Notes: generated by a model from the sequence alone, not told the origin. DNA of 60,195 bases from DATMNI01 sp035570275 (GCA_035570275.1 DATMNI010000394.1:1-60195), one strand, 5' to 3'; shown: positions 41,933-52,082, counted from the stretch's first letter. Program-made: numbers and translations.

Positions 41933-43889
41933 AGGGGCGCAGAAACGCTACGGCCCCAGAATCCTTTTCGAAAACGTCGACTGGCTGGTTACGCCCAACG
42001 AGCGCGCTGGAATCGTGGGCGCCAACGGCACCGGGAAGTCGTCGCTGCTCAAAGTGCTGGCGGGGATCGAGGGCCTGGACCTGGGCTCCCTCACCACTCA
42101 AAAAGGCGTCAGCATCGGTTACCTTCCCCAGGAGGGTCTTTCGCTCTCCGGCCGCTCGGTGTTTGCCGAGTGCATGACGGTCTTCGCCGATCTGCGCGCC
42201 CTGGAACAGGAACAGGAGGCGCTGACCCGGCGGATGGCCGAACTGAATCCCGAGGGCGCCGAGTACGCCCAGGTAGCCGACCGTTTTCACCAGGCTGAAG
42301 GCGAGTTCCGCGCGCGCGATGGTTTTGCTATCGAAGCCCAGGCGGGCGCGGTGCTGTCGGGCCTGGGCTTTTCGAGGCACGATTGGACACGCCGCACCGA
42401 GGAGTTCTCCGGCGGCTGGCAGATGCGCATCGCCCTCGCCAAGCTATTGCTGGAAAAACCCAACCTTCTGCTGCTGGACGAGCCCACCAACCACCTCGAT
42501 CTGGAAGCCCGCAACTGGCTGGAAGAATACCTTTCGGCCTACCCTTACGCTTTCGTTCTGGTCTCCCACGACCGCTACTTCCTGGATGTCACCGTCCGCA
42601 AAATCATTGAGCTCTGGAACAAGGGGCTGCACCAATACACCGGCGGATACTCCAAGTTCGAAACGCTGAAGACCGAACGCCGGGCGCAATTGCAGGCGGC
42701 TCACGCCAACCAGCAGGAAAAGATTCAGCAACTCGAAACTTTCATTAACCGGTTCCGCTCCCAGGCCACCAAGGCCAAGCAGGTGCAGAGCCGGATCAAG
42801 GAACTGGAGAAGATTGAGCGCATCGAGATTCCCGCTGATGAGAAAACCATCCACTTCAGCTTTCCTCAACCCAAACCCAGCGGCCGCGTGGTGGCCGAGT
42901 TCCAGAAAGTGGCCAAGAGCTATGGCGACCACCTGGTGTTCTCGGAAGCCGATTTCCTTATCGAGCGCGGCGACCGGGTGGCTTTAGTGGGGGTAAACGG
43001 CGCCGGCAAGTCCACGTTGATCAAGATCCTGGCCGGGACCGAGCCGGTCACCGCCGGGGAGTACAAGCTAGGTCACAACGCCCAACCCGACTACTTCGCG
43101 CAGGATCAGTACAAGGAACTCGACCAGAACGCGCGCATGATTGACGATCTCGGCATCGTCGCGCCGCGGGCTACCAATACCGAGCTGCGCAGCATCCTGG
43201 GATGTTTTCTGTTCTCCGAAGACGATGTTTTCAAACCCATTGGCGTGCTTTCCGGGGGTGAGCGTAACCGCTACGCGCTGGCCCGCATGCTGATGGTACC
43301 GTCGAACTTCATGCTGCTGGACGAGCCCACCAATCACCTCGATATGCGGGCTAAGGACGTGCTGCTGACTTCGCTTCAGCAATACAACGGCACGGTGGTC
43401 TTCGTCTCCCACGACCGCTACTTCCTGGACAAACTGGCCACCCGCGTGTTTGAGGTAGAGGGGGGCAAGATCCACGTTTATCCCGGGAATTATGAAGACT
43501 ACGCGTGGCGGAAGTCGGGAGGCGGCGCCGGAGTACCAAATGGGTCTGGCGGCCAATCCGATCCGACGGCGGCAGCCACGGCTCCGCGCGATCAGGGGTC
43601 CACGCTCACCGCAGCACCCGCGCCCCCCGCCGACGGTTTGGAGAAACCGGGCGACCGGCGTCTGAACCCCATCAAACTACGCCAGATGAAGGACCGGCGG
43701 CGCTCCATCGAGGACGAGGTTACCAGGCTTGAGGTGGAAATCGCGGACTACGAACTGGCGCTCAGCGCCTTCGTGAGCGTGGAGGAAACCATGCGGGTGA
43801 ACGACCTTCTAATTGCCCGGCGTGCCGACCTGGAGGCACTCCTGACCGAGTGGGAAGAAGTGGCGCAGTTGATTGAGACGAATTCGTAG
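41919..43889 (+). CDS. ABC-F family ATPase
   Basis: A 656-residue soluble protein with two ATP-binding cassettes and no membrane segments. Cassette 1 has Walker A GANGTGKSS, signature SGGWQMR and Walker B LLLLDEPTNHLD. Cassette 2 has GVNGAGKST, LSGGERNR and MLLDEPTNHLD. A charged linker (FINRFRSQATKAKQVQSRIK) joins them, and a C-terminal coiled coil follows a Pro/Ala-rich stretch. This layout is that of Uup/YfmR-type ABC-F proteins, which act on stalled ribosomes. No ribosome site precedes the ATG; the tandem repeat and leader frame occupy that place. Confidence 0.93.
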   Translation: MIQLTGAQKRYGPRILFENVDWLVTPNERAGIVGANGTGKSSLLKVLAGIEGLDLGSLTTQKGVSIGYLPQEGLSLSGRSVFAECMTVFADLRALEQEQEALTRRMAELNPEGAEYAQVADRFHQAEGEFRARDGFAIEAQAGAVLSGLGFSRHDWTRRTEEFSGGWQMRIALAKLLLEKPNLLLLDEPTNHLDLEARNWLEEYLSAYPYAFVLVSHDRYFLDVTVRKIIELWNKGLHQYTGGYSKFETLKTERRAQLQAAHANQQEKIQQLETFINRFRSQATKAKQVQSRIKELEKIERIEIPADEKTIHFSFPQPKPSGRVVAEFQKVAKSYGDHLVFSEADFLIERGDRVALVGVNGAGKSTLIKILAGTEPVTAGEYKLGHNAQPDYFAQDQYKELDQNARMIDDLGIVAPRATNTELRSILGCFLFSEDDVFKPIGVLSGGERNRYALARMLMVPSNFMLLDEPTNHLDMRAKDVLLTSLQQYNGTVVFVSHDRYFLDKLATRVFEVEGGKIHVYPGNYEDYAWRKSGGGAGVPNGSGGQSDPTAAATAPRDQGSTLTAAPAPPADGLEKPGDRRLNPIKLRQMKDRRRSIEDEVTRLEVEIADYELALSAFVSVEETMRVNDLLIARRADLEALLTEWEEVAQLIETNS

Positions 43890-43964
43890 CAGCGGAGCAG
43901 TAGCTACACGCAGCCATTCCTGCCTGTGCTACTTATTCCTGGCTGTGTCGGTTTTAAACGGGTT

Positions 43965-44222
43965 TTATTCCTGAACCGGCATCTGCTGTTCGATCTCGCG
44001 CCAGGCGCTGATTTTCAAACGGCGGCAGACCCAGCACAGCGGTTCGTTACCCAAGGTTGTCGTTTCACCGCCGCAGACCAAACACTTAGCCACCTTGGTA
44101 GGGCGGTCGGAGGTGAGATGGTCGGACTTGGTGAGGCGGTCGGACGAAATAGACCGCTTCGCCTCTTCCAGCAGGGAAGCCGGAACCACGGGTTCGGGTT
44201 TGGTGGAGATCTTCCGTTTCAT
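43965..44222 (-). CDS. Small zinc-ribbon protein
   Basis: An 85-residue basic protein. CLVCGG and CWVCRR near the C-terminus form a two-pair zinc ribbon. The N-terminal half is a low-complexity segment with SSDRLTKSDHLTSDRPTK, encoded by a short degenerate repeat. I do not recognise a family. It is the first of three small genes in this area with CxxC pairs or no known role. Confidence 0.6.
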   Translation of the reverse strand: MKRKISTKPEPVVPASLLEEAKRSISSDRLTKSDHLTSDRPTKVAKCLVCGGETTTLGNEPLCWVCRRLKISAWREIEQQMPVQE

Positions 44223-44312
44223 GGGTACCCAGTACTACATCCACTATGGCAGAAACCGAGCCCATATACAACCCGTGGGCACAATTCTTACAGAATCCTC
44301 ATGCTGCCCGCT

Positions 44313-44495
44313 CTAGGCCGCTTCCGGGATTTGAATTACGGCGGCGACATCGAGAGAGGAACCGCAGCGGCCGCACTTCTGGCCGGCGGCGACGCGGGGA
44401 AACTTCCCTTTGAGGTCGAGTTCCGCCGGAACCGTGTGCGTGCAAATCGGGCAGTGAGCCAGCCCCTTAGTATGGTTTGCAATCAGTGTTTTCAT
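44313..44495 (-). CDS. Small zinc-ribbon protein
   Basis: A 60-residue protein with a clear AAGGAGG ribosome site before the ATG. CPIC at residues 15-18 and CGRC at 41-44 form a four-cysteine zinc ribbon, in the manner of small ribbon proteins that bind nucleic acid or other proteins. It lies 91 bases upstream of the 85-residue zinc-ribbon gene, on the same strand. Confidence 0.75.
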   Translation of the reverse strand: MKTLIANHTKGLAHCPICTHTVPAELDLKGKFPRVAAGQKCGRCGSSLDVAAVIQIPEAA

Positions 44496-44640
44496 TTTCG
44501 TCCTCCTTACAACTGATGGGACGCAAACTCGTGGGCCGAGGTTGTAAAAAATATCGTAAAAATTCTTAAATTCCCCACTGGGACCGGTTGGGCCAGTGGA
44601 CCGTCAAGAGGCGCACCGTGCGGGTGCTACGCTGGAAGCT

Positions 44641-44934
44641 ATGACTCAGCAGCCCCCTCCCCAGATTCAGTTGGTCAACACCGCCGAGTATCGCGAAAAC
44701 TACGCCAACAGCGTTCAGGTCCGGGTGAATCTCTGGGACTTCTTTCTTCTGTTTGGGCGAATCAACCAGACTGCTCCGGATAACGTGTCCATACACAACT
44801 TCCAGGGCATCTACGTCAGCCCGCAGCAGGCCAAGGCGTTACTCAACGTCCTGAAGCAGAACGTCTCGCAGTACGAGACGGCCTTTGGCGAGATCAAGCT
44901 GGAGCCGCAGCCGGAGGTTGGCGCCATCAATTAG
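44641..44934 (+). CDS. DUF3467 domain protein
   Basis: A 97-residue protein; the ATG at 44641 was chosen because QIQLVNTAEYRENYANSVQV is the usual start of DUF3467. The motifs VNLWDFFLLFGRI and GIYVSPQQAKALLNVLKQNV complete the domain. The family is widespread and its function is unknown. It is divergent from the zinc-ribbon gene, and a palindromic repeat follows its stop. Confidence 0.85.
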   Translation: MTQQPPPQIQLVNTAEYRENYANSVQVRVNLWDFFLLFGRINQTAPDNVSIHNFQGIYVSPQQAKALLNVLKQNVSQYETAFGEIKLEPQPEVGAIN

Positions 44935-44938
44935 GGAG

Positions 44939-44978
44939 TGGCCGCGACCCTCCCGGGTCGCGAACCCGAGGGGTCGCG
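44939..44978. repeat. Palindromic repeat after the DUF3467 gene
   Basis: CGCGACCC (44943-44950) pairs with GGGTCGCG (44955-44962), and a third copy GGGTCGCG follows at 44971-44978. The first 15 bases match 9845-9859 exactly. Both copies begin within a few bases of a stop codon. Confidence 0.7.
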
Positions 44979-44979
44979 T

Positions 44980-45300
44980 CTACACAGCGCGCATGGGAAT
45001 CGAAAACTCCCCACGGCCGCTGCGGCACAGGTATTCCACCAGCAGAATCATCTTGTGCTCCAGGTCTTCGGAACGGACTCGTGCCTGGGTGGCCCTGGCC
45101 TGCTGAAATCGGGCGATGCTTCTGGCCAATTCGGCGCGCGAGCGCCAGTACTCATCCGAGGAATCCAGGATGCAGGCGCCAAGGTATTCGGCGATGAATT
45201 GCAGTTCGTCAGACGAGAGACCCGCCAGGAACCGCCGGGCCTTGCTTCTAAACTCACCATCAACACACGAAACCAGAGCCACTACCAGAGTGCTTCGCAC
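44980..45300 (-). CDS. Hypothetical helical protein
   Basis: A 106-residue protein starting at GTG 45300, eight bases after AGGAG. Two helical stretches are clear (SSDELQFIAEYLGACILDSS and EDLEHKMILLVEYLCRSGRG), joined by an Arg/Ala-rich helix. I do not recognise a family. It ends two bases after the palindromic repeat that follows the DUF3467 gene, so the two genes converge on that repeat. Confidence 0.6.
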   Translation of the reverse strand: MRSTLVVALVSCVDGEFRSKARRFLAGLSSDELQFIAEYLGACILDSSDEYWRSRAELARSIARFQQARATQARVRSEDLEHKMILLVEYLCRSGRGEFSIPMRAV

Positions 45301-45591
45301 GGCAGATCTCCTGTCGGTGAGGAACCTTACTAACTCTTGGATCTGAGCGGTATTATGTCGAAAACCGAGACCGGGTGCAAGGGGGGTGAGGGTTTTTCGA
45401 TCCAGGCCTGAGGAGTTCGGCCCTCCACGTCCGTAGCAGGAACGTGCCGAGGCGGCCAGGCTGCTATCCCCCGCCCCTCGCTATCCAAATGATCGCTGCT
45501 CCGCGGGCCGAACCGGTGACACCGGCAGTGCGGCTCACGCCGGCAAATTCCTTCGACAGAACCGATACCTGGCTTTCGACAGATCAAACAG

Positions 45592-47112
45592 CTACCTGTC
45601 TGTAGACAAACCATAAACCGTGACCACGTTGGAGTTACTGGGCACGTACACCTTGCCGTTGGCGACCGTGGGTGAGACGAATTTGGTGACCGGCGGCATC
45701 TGGTCGCGGCTGGGATTCATGTCGCTGTTCCACAACTCGTTCGCCAGGTTGGACGCGTCGTAGGCATGCAGGGTGCCAGGCGTCCCGGCATTGTAATCGC
45801 CGGTGCTCTCCCACAGGATCCCGGAACGCTCCCGGCTGCCGTTTGCCGAAATGGTCATTCCAATGCGTCCGTATGGGACGGAGTTGACGGCGGTGGAGAG
45901 AGCGACGGGGTTGGCGCTGTTGCCGGTGATCTGAAAGCACTTCACCGGCTCCCGCTCGCCCTGTGTGTAGACCAGCGCGCTCCGGCCGCGGCTCCAGACG
46001 GCGAGATTGAAGATAGATCCCACGGATGCCGGGATGATGCTGGCGCCGTCCGGCTGGCTCATGGCGTCACCGTTAACTACGTATAGGTTGCCTCCCTTAT
46101 CGGCGCCGATGACGGTATGCGTGCCGGTGATCAAGGCCGGGCCGGCGGATAGGTCGAAGTCATTGTCGGACATCGGCTTCCAATTGGAAGGGGTAAAGGA
46201 ATCCAAGGTGGCGGATCCCTGGGCGGACACCTTCACCATGCTCTCGCCGAAGTTCTGCATGCCGTCGAAGTCGCCATTGCCTGTAATGGCGTACAAATTA
46301 CCTTCCCGATCGGCGGCCGGACCGCGACCCGATTGCCAGAAGGCGCCGCCGTTTCCATTCGGCGTACTCATGTAAATAGCCAGTTGGTGGCTCAAATCCG
46401 AGGCATCGTAGCGTAGCATCCAGCCGTGGTATGGCGCCTGGTCGCCATGGGAACCGAAGCTGACGTACACCGAACCGTTGGCCAGGAGCAAACCGGGGCG
46501 CTGGATGTGCTGGAGTGAATCGAAGGGGACGGTTCCATCCGTCAGCGCTCCGCCACCGGTCCCGGGCACTGACGCGGTCAGGGCAACCGGACCATTGAGC
46601 CGCTCGGCGCCAGTGGCCAGATCGAGCGCGTGCAGATAAAAGACCGGCACGCCGCCCTCCAAGACGTCCGCCACCACGTACAGGACGCCGCGCTGCAGGT
46701 CTATGACGCCGGTGCTCAGGATTCCGACCTCAAAGGCGATATCGCCATATTGGCCGAACAGCAGCGGGGCGGGAACCGACGCCCCCAGGTTGACCTGCCA
46801 CAGCAGGGAGACAGGCGACATGGCGTCCGCGTCGAAGGCATAGACACTGTTGTGCATGGTAGACACGAACACGGCGTTGTGCGTTCCGCCGGAGACGGCG
46901 AGGCCGCTTACAACCAGCGGCTGCGCATATACCTGTCCATCTACCGAAAAGGTTCCCAGCTTGCCAAAGGCCGATGTGTTCACAGTTGCCGGAGAAAGCC
47001 GGGTCTCCTGTAAGTTTGAGTTGGTCCGGTCGTTGTTTCCGTTAGCGGTAAGTATATTAACCTGAGCGTGGCCCGCCAGGGAGCAGAGTAACATGACCGA
47101 TATTGACGCCAC
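45592..47112 (-). CDS. Secreted PQQ-like beta-propeller protein
   Basis: A 506-residue protein from GTG 47112; an ATG at 47094 is the other choice. A short signal (VMLLCSLAGHAQ) precedes repeated propeller strands with AFDAD, HALDLATGAERL, LYAITGNGDFDG and LHAYDASNLANELW. These are the W-docking and D-A-x-T-G repeats of the PQQ_2/BamB-like superfamily. It lacks the cytochrome domain and the usual dehydrogenase start, so it may be a structural or binding propeller. TIGR03437-like text is absent. It stands alone on its strand. Confidence 0.85.
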   Translation of the reverse strand: MASISVMLLCSLAGHAQVNILTANGNNDRTNSNLQETRLSPATVNTSAFGKLGTFSVDGQVYAQPLVVSGLAVSGGTHNAVFVSTMHNSVYAFDADAMSPVSLLWQVNLGASVPAPLLFGQYGDIAFEVGILSTGVIDLQRGVLYVVADVLEGGVPVFYLHALDLATGAERLNGPVALTASVPGTGGGALTDGTVPFDSLQHIQRPGLLLANGSVYVSFGSHGDQAPYHGWMLRYDASDLSHQLAIYMSTPNGNGGAFWQSGRGPAADREGNLYAITGNGDFDGMQNFGESMVKVSAQGSATLDSFTPSNWKPMSDNDFDLSAGPALITGTHTVIGADKGGNLYVVNGDAMSQPDGASIIPASVGSIFNLAVWSRGRSALVYTQGEREPVKCFQITGNSANPVALSTAVNSVPYGRIGMTISANGSRERSGILWESTGDYNAGTPGTLHAYDASNLANELWNSDMNPSRDQMPPVTKFVSPTVANGKVYVPSNSNVVTVYGLSTDR

Positions 47113-47530
47113 TGATGATTGCAGATTAGCCTCCGGCGATCCGTAGTTCTCGCATCGCTTTCTACATACTATTCCCTCAAACTAATCGGCTTTTCCTGGG
47201 ATTTCCCTACATTAAGCCAGATAAAAACCTCAGGGCAAATACCCTAAAACCGGGAATACCATCAGAAACCGCCAGATAATCTCCAGAGGACCCGACCCGT
47301 CCCGGCGGAAGCTCCGGGAAGCGGGTCAGCTAATAAGATGGAGATTAGGGCGTTCTGGACAATGTCCCGGGTTTGGTTCCAGATTTGACTTACAAACAGG
47401 CCAAAGTACGTTAGCCTGCTATGGGGTGCAGGTTGAGCGGGGGCCGCTCACATCCCGTTCAATTCGTGTGGGCCTTAGTTTAGGTCGCTTCTCTAAAGCG
47501 CCTAAGAACCCACACAGCGGTGACCTGTCC
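47113..47530. other. 418-base gap with no clear gene
   Basis: A GACCCG/CGGGTC inverted pair lies around 47289-47331 (ACCCGACCCGTCCCGG and GAAGCGGGTC). The region serves divergent genes on both sides. I looked for a GEMM-type riboswitch and did not find a convincing match. Confidence 0.4.
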
Positions 47531-47690
47531 ATGACAATCGAAGACTTCGTAGTTGGCGCAAAGGCGGATCTGGGGGATTTCGTGCGCGAAACCGGCTTGG
47601 TTCTTTACAGTTTCTCAAAGACCTTAAGACCGGGTGAAGCGTACCTGCTGGGCGTCAATCCTGGGGGCCGCGGTTTCGTTGATCAACACC
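47531..47690 (+). pseudogene. Start of a gene cut off by repeat-rich DNA
   Basis: MTIEDFVVGAKADLGDFVRE is followed by VLYSFSKTLRPGEAYLLGVNPGG, which reads like the start of a conserved protein with a uracil-DNA-glycosylase-like loop. After about residue 53 the text becomes low-complexity (Ser, Pro, Glu, Arg), and a REP-like element follows at 47853. The frame stays open to 47857, but the rest of the protein is missing. Confidence 0.5.
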
Positions 47691-47852
47691 ACTTTGGGCG
47701 CAGCGGTCCCGCGTCAGACTCCGACGACCGCGAAGGTCTAGCTTCGGAGAGCCTCTCTTCGGAGCCGCTTCCGAAACTCCCGTTCCCATCGCGTGGCCCT
47801 ACCGCGCCCTTGGAACCGGCCACCGGCATCCGGCATCCGGCCGCCAGGAGAG

Positions 47853-47896
47853 GCTGATTGCCAATCCGCCGCAGGTTAGTTAACAACCTGCCCCAC
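47853..47896. repeat. Twin-palindrome REP-like element
   Basis: GATTGCCAATC-GCC and CAGGTTAGTTAACAACCTG lie side by side, then CCCCACA. The order and sequence match the element at 7616-7660. Confidence 0.8.
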
Positions 47897-47945
47897 AGCC
47901 TACCCAACCACCGCCGTGGGCGTGTACAATTCAAGGAATTGCGTC

Positions 47946-48395
47946 ATGCCTACCGCACTGATCAAGTCTCCCAGCATCAATCCCCGCTACGCCTGCTTTA
48001 AACTCTCGATCCGCACTTCGCGGATCCACCGGCGCGGGGTCTACGCCGGGGAGCGCATCCCGGCCGGCCGCAAAGTGATCGAGTATACCGGTGAAAAAAT
48101 CAGCCGCCGCGAAACCAAGCGCCGCGGCGCGGGCAACATCACCTACCTGTTCACGCTCGACGACTACTGGACTCTCGACGGCGCCTTCGGGGGTTCCGGC
48201 GCCGAAATCATCAATCACAGTTGCGAGCCCAACCTGCGCACCTGGAACTTCAGGGGGCACATCCTCTACATGAGCCGCCGTGCCATCCAGCCTGGTGAAG
48301 AGTTGACTGTGGACTATCGTTTCTCGAAGGACGTCGAGACCGTCCGGTGCCGCTGCGGCGCCAAAACCTGCCGCGGGACCATCAACCTGAAGTAG
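47946..48395 (+). CDS. SET-domain protein (lysine methyltransferase-like)
   Basis: A 149-residue compact SET protein. The SET core runs from residue 18 to 125: IRTSRIHRRGVYAGERIPAG, then IEYTGEKIS, the cofactor-site NHSC at 90-93, and the catalytic tyrosine in GEELTVDYRF (Tyr124). A post-SET zinc motif follows: Cys135, Cys137 and Cys142 (CRCGAKTC). SET proteins methylate lysines and are typical of eukaryotes, but small bacterial forms are known. The target is unknown; ribosomal proteins or the basic protein at 17311 are only speculative candidates. Confidence 0.9.
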   Translation: MPTALIKSPSINPRYACFKLSIRTSRIHRRGVYAGERIPAGRKVIEYTGEKISRRETKRRGAGNITYLFTLDDYWTLDGAFGGSGAEIINHSCEPNLRTWNFRGHILYMSRRAIQPGEELTVDYRFSKDVETVRCRCGAKTCRGTINLK

Positions 48396-48477
48396 GCAAC
48401 ATGAAGTAAGCAACATGAAAATGAAAGGCGGCCGCCGGCCAGGACTGGCTGCCACACATGGTATATTTCTAAGGTTT

Positions 48478-48945
48478 ATGTCTGCCGCCAAGAATCCGCT
48501 TTCCAAGCTGGACCATCGGGAACTGCTTTGGCTGGCCGGCATTCTCAAGGACGCCTGCAGGGAGCGTCTGGAAAAGAATCAGGTGAGCCAGGCTTTCGAA
48601 GATCGCCTCTACCAGCGCGGGCCCGTCGAAGGCCGTCCGGACCCCCGCCCGTTTCTCAAAATCTGGGAGCCCCGTTACCGCAAGTTCCTCACGGTCGCCT
48701 CGGAATTGCAGGCGTTGCTGGAAGCGGAGGATGCCCGGACCACCGCCCAATCGCTGCGCGCTCAGGTCGAATTGCTGCGCGGTCAGGGCGAACCGCCGCG
48801 CCCTCAGGCCGAATCGTTGCGCCCTCGGTTTGCTCCCAAGGCTGCTATTGGCCGCCATGGTTCCGGTTCCGCACTTTATGATCGAAGAAATGGCATGATT
48901 GAAGAAAATGCCGCGAATCCTCGACGGAAAACGCGTTCGCGATGA
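48478..48945 (+). CDS. Hypothetical protein with heptad-repeat tail
   Basis: A 155-residue protein from the ATG at 48478. The N-terminal 95 residues are helical and charged (LDHRELLWLAGILKDACRER and KIWEPRYRKFLTVASELQAL). A 21-base repeat then encodes near-identical heptads (SLRAQVE, LLRGQGE, PPRPQAE, SLRPRF). The end overlaps folD by 38 bases. I do not recognise the family. The heptads suggest a coiled coil broken by Pro. Confidence 0.6.
   Translation: MSAAKNPLSKLDHRELLWLAGILKDACRERLEKNQVSQAFEDRLYQRGPVEGRPDPRPFLKIWEPRYRKFLTVASELQALLEAEDARTTAQSLRAQVELLRGQGEPPRPQAESLRPRFAPKAAIGRHGSGSALYDRRNGMIEENAANPRRKTRSR
48754..48828 (+). repeat. 21-base tandem repeat (3.6 copies)
   Basis: Units start at 48754, 48775, 48796 and 48817 (CTGCGCGCTCAGGTCGAATTG and variants) and encode heptads in the hypothetical gene. 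Confidence 0.85.
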
Positions 48946-49825
48946 CATCAAGAACGAGCTGAAACCGCGCATCGCCGCGCTCGCCCGGAAGGGGCGGCCG
49001 CCTGGCTTGGCGGTGGTTCTGGTAGGGCACGATCCGGCGTCCGAAATCTACGTCCGCAACAAAATCAAAGCCTGCCACGATCTCGGCATTTATTCGGAAT
49101 CCATTATGCCTCCCGATTCCATTTCCACCGGCGCGCTGCTGGAGGTGGTGGAACAGTTGAACGGCCGCGCCGATATCGATGGCATCCTGGTGCAACTCCC
49201 GCTTCCGCCCCAGGTGGATAGCAAGCGAATCCTGCTGGCGGTTTCACCGGCCAAGGATGTCGATGGCTTCCACCCGTGCAATATCGGCCGCCTGGTGGCC
49301 GGCCTGGCGGGTCCGCGCGCCTGCACGCCTGCCGGCATCGTCGAAATGCTCAAACGGGCGGAGATCGCGATTTCCGGCCAGCGCGCCGTGGTGGTCGGGC
49401 GCAGCGATATCGTCGGCAAGCCGGTCGCCCTGTTGCTGCTGCATGAGCACGCCACCGTCACCATTTGCCACTCCAGAACGGCGGACCTGGCGGGGGTCTG
49501 CCGGGAGGCCGACATTCTGGTGGCTGCCATCGGACGTGCCGCCATGATCACCGGCGAATTCATCAAACCCGGCGCCACTGTGATCGACGTGGGCACCAAT
49601 CGCATCGATAGCCGCGACGAAGTAGCCCGGCTTTTCTGCAACTCCCCGGAGAGATTGGCCGCCTTCGACAAGCACGGAAGTACGCTGGTGGGCGATGTGC
49701 ACCCGCTCGACGTGGCCGCGAAGGCCGGCGCCTACACCCCCGTTCCGGGAGGCGTGGGGCCTCTGACTATCGCCATGCTGATGGCCAACACCGTGGCTTC
49801 AGCCGAGAGCCGGGCAGGCCTGTGA
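48908..49825 (+). CDS. folD: Methylenetetrahydrofolate dehydrogenase/cyclohydrolase
   Basis: A 305-residue bifunctional enzyme of one-carbon metabolism: it oxidises 5,10-methylene-THF with NADP and hydrolyses the methenyl form to 10-formyl-THF. The ATG at 48908 is followed by ILDGKRV. Signature motifs are EIYVRNKIKACHDLGI (catalytic lysine), DGILVQLPLPPQV, VVVGRSDIVGKPVALLLL and PGGVGPLTIAMLMANT. It overlaps the upstream hypothetical gene by 38 bases. Confidence 0.97.
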   Translation: MPRILDGKRVRDDIKNELKPRIAALARKGRPPGLAVVLVGHDPASEIYVRNKIKACHDLGIYSESIMPPDSISTGALLEVVEQLNGRADIDGILVQLPLPPQVDSKRILLAVSPAKDVDGFHPCNIGRLVAGLAGPRACTPAGIVEMLKRAEIAISGQRAVVVGRSDIVGKPVALLLLHEHATVTICHSRTADLAGVCREADILVAAIGRAAMITGEFIKPGATVIDVGTNRIDSRDEVARLFCNSPERLAAFDKHGSTLVGDVHPLDVAAKAGAYTPVPGGVGPLTIAMLMANTVASAESRAGL

Positions 49826-49863
49826 TGCCGGGCTTAAACGTTTTCGGGAGGGTGGGCACGAAA

Positions 49864-50024
49864 CCCGTGTGGGGCAGATTGTTAATCTGCGGCGGATTTT
49901 TAATCCGCCTGCGCGATGCGAAGCGAGCCAGCCGGCGTTTAGCGGCCTTGCCCCCACAGGGCGACAGGCGGATTGCCAATCCGCCGGACCAAGAGGGTGC
50001 CCCTAACAAGCCGCCCCACATAAC
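49864..50024. repeat. Pair of inverted REP-like elements between folD and coaE
   Basis: An inverted copy GTGTGGGGCAGATTGTTAAT continues to CCGCCT at 49867-49910, and a direct copy GGCGGATTGCCAATCCGCC lies at 49967-49985 with GCCCCACATAACC at 50011-50023. Two elements face each other around about 55 bases, so the 251-base gap could fold into one large hairpin. Confidence 0.8.
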
Positions 50025-50076
50025 CGCTGCATACCCCGTTTCCTCAAAACGCTTTAAGGATACGCGCTGAGGGCGT

Positions 50077-50678
50077 ATGCTGAGAGTAGGGCTTACGGGC
50101 GGCCTTGCCAGTGGAAAGTCGTACGTTGGGGAGATGCTGGCCGGTTTGGGATGCCTGTTGGTCCAGGCCGACGAACTCGGCCATGAAGTGCTTGCCTGTG
50201 GCGGGGAGGCTTACGAACCGGTGGTGAAGGAATTCGGTAGCGGGATTCTGGCGGAGAATGGGTCGATTGACCGGCGGGCGCTGGCCGCCTGTGTCTTCGG
50301 CTCGCCCGAACGGCTGGCCAGGCTGAACGCGCTGGTGCACCCCCCCGTGTTTCGGCGCCAGGAAGAGCTGATCACCCGCTTTGCCGAAGGCGCACCCGAT
50401 GGCATCGCGATTGTGGAGGCCGCTATTCTGATCGAAACCGGCAGCTACCAACGGTTCCACCGCTTGATCCTGGTCGCCTGCACTCCAGAGCAGCAGGTGG
50501 AGCGGGCCATGCGCCGCGAAGGCGCCGTAGAAGCCGACGTGCGCGCGCGCATCAGCCGCCAGATGCCGCTCGACGCCAAACGAAAATTCGCCGATTTCGT
50601 CATAGATACATCCGGGTCCAAAGAAGATACCACACGGCAAACCCGGGCCGTCTACGAATCACTACGGAGAATCCAACC

Positions 50679-50682
<4 letters not shown>
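50077..50682 (+). CDS. coaE: Dephospho-CoA kinase
   Basis: A 201-residue P-loop kinase that completes coenzyme A synthesis by phosphorylating the ribose 3'-hydroxyl. The P-loop GLTGGLASGKS is at residues 5-15, and QADELGHEVL and the family text LNALVHPPVFRRQEEL and ILIETGSYQRFHRLILVAC are all present. Its stop overlaps the HtrA start (ATGA at 50679-50682), so the two genes are coupled. Confidence 0.95.
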
Positions 50683-51830
<1,148 letters not shown>

Positions 51831-52051
51831 GGCAATCGGCAACTGGAAGAAGCATCTCACGCCAAGCCGGTAGGGTAGGAGAGAGGACGACACCTGGCGG
51901 TACGACCCACCTGTCACAGTTAGCGCCGTCCCTGTAAGCGTCTCGGTTAAGCTTGTTCAGTTAAGCGGGACGGCCCGCCAAAATTCTGCCACTCGCCACA
52001 ATCCTGCCGTTCCCTTTCGCTCCTTCCCCTACATTTCAAGCTGCTTACGGT

Positions 52052-52068
52052 TTGGACCCTCATCTGCA
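52052..52068 (+). promoter_or_regulatory. Candidate sigma54 promoter before flgB
   Basis: TTGGACCCTCATCTGCA has GG and GC dinucleotides separated by exactly 10 bases, as sigma54 needs; the flanks match the -24/-12 consensus only in part. The expected start site is only a few bases before the flgB ATG at 52083. Confidence 0.35.
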
Positions 52069-52082
52069 ATGGCTTCACTGCA

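Noticed and set aside
47113..47425. Possible cyclic-di-GMP riboswitch upstream of the propeller gene
   Set aside because: Fragments such as CGCCGG and AGGGCAAA are present, but the order and the paired stems of the GEMM fold could not be assembled.
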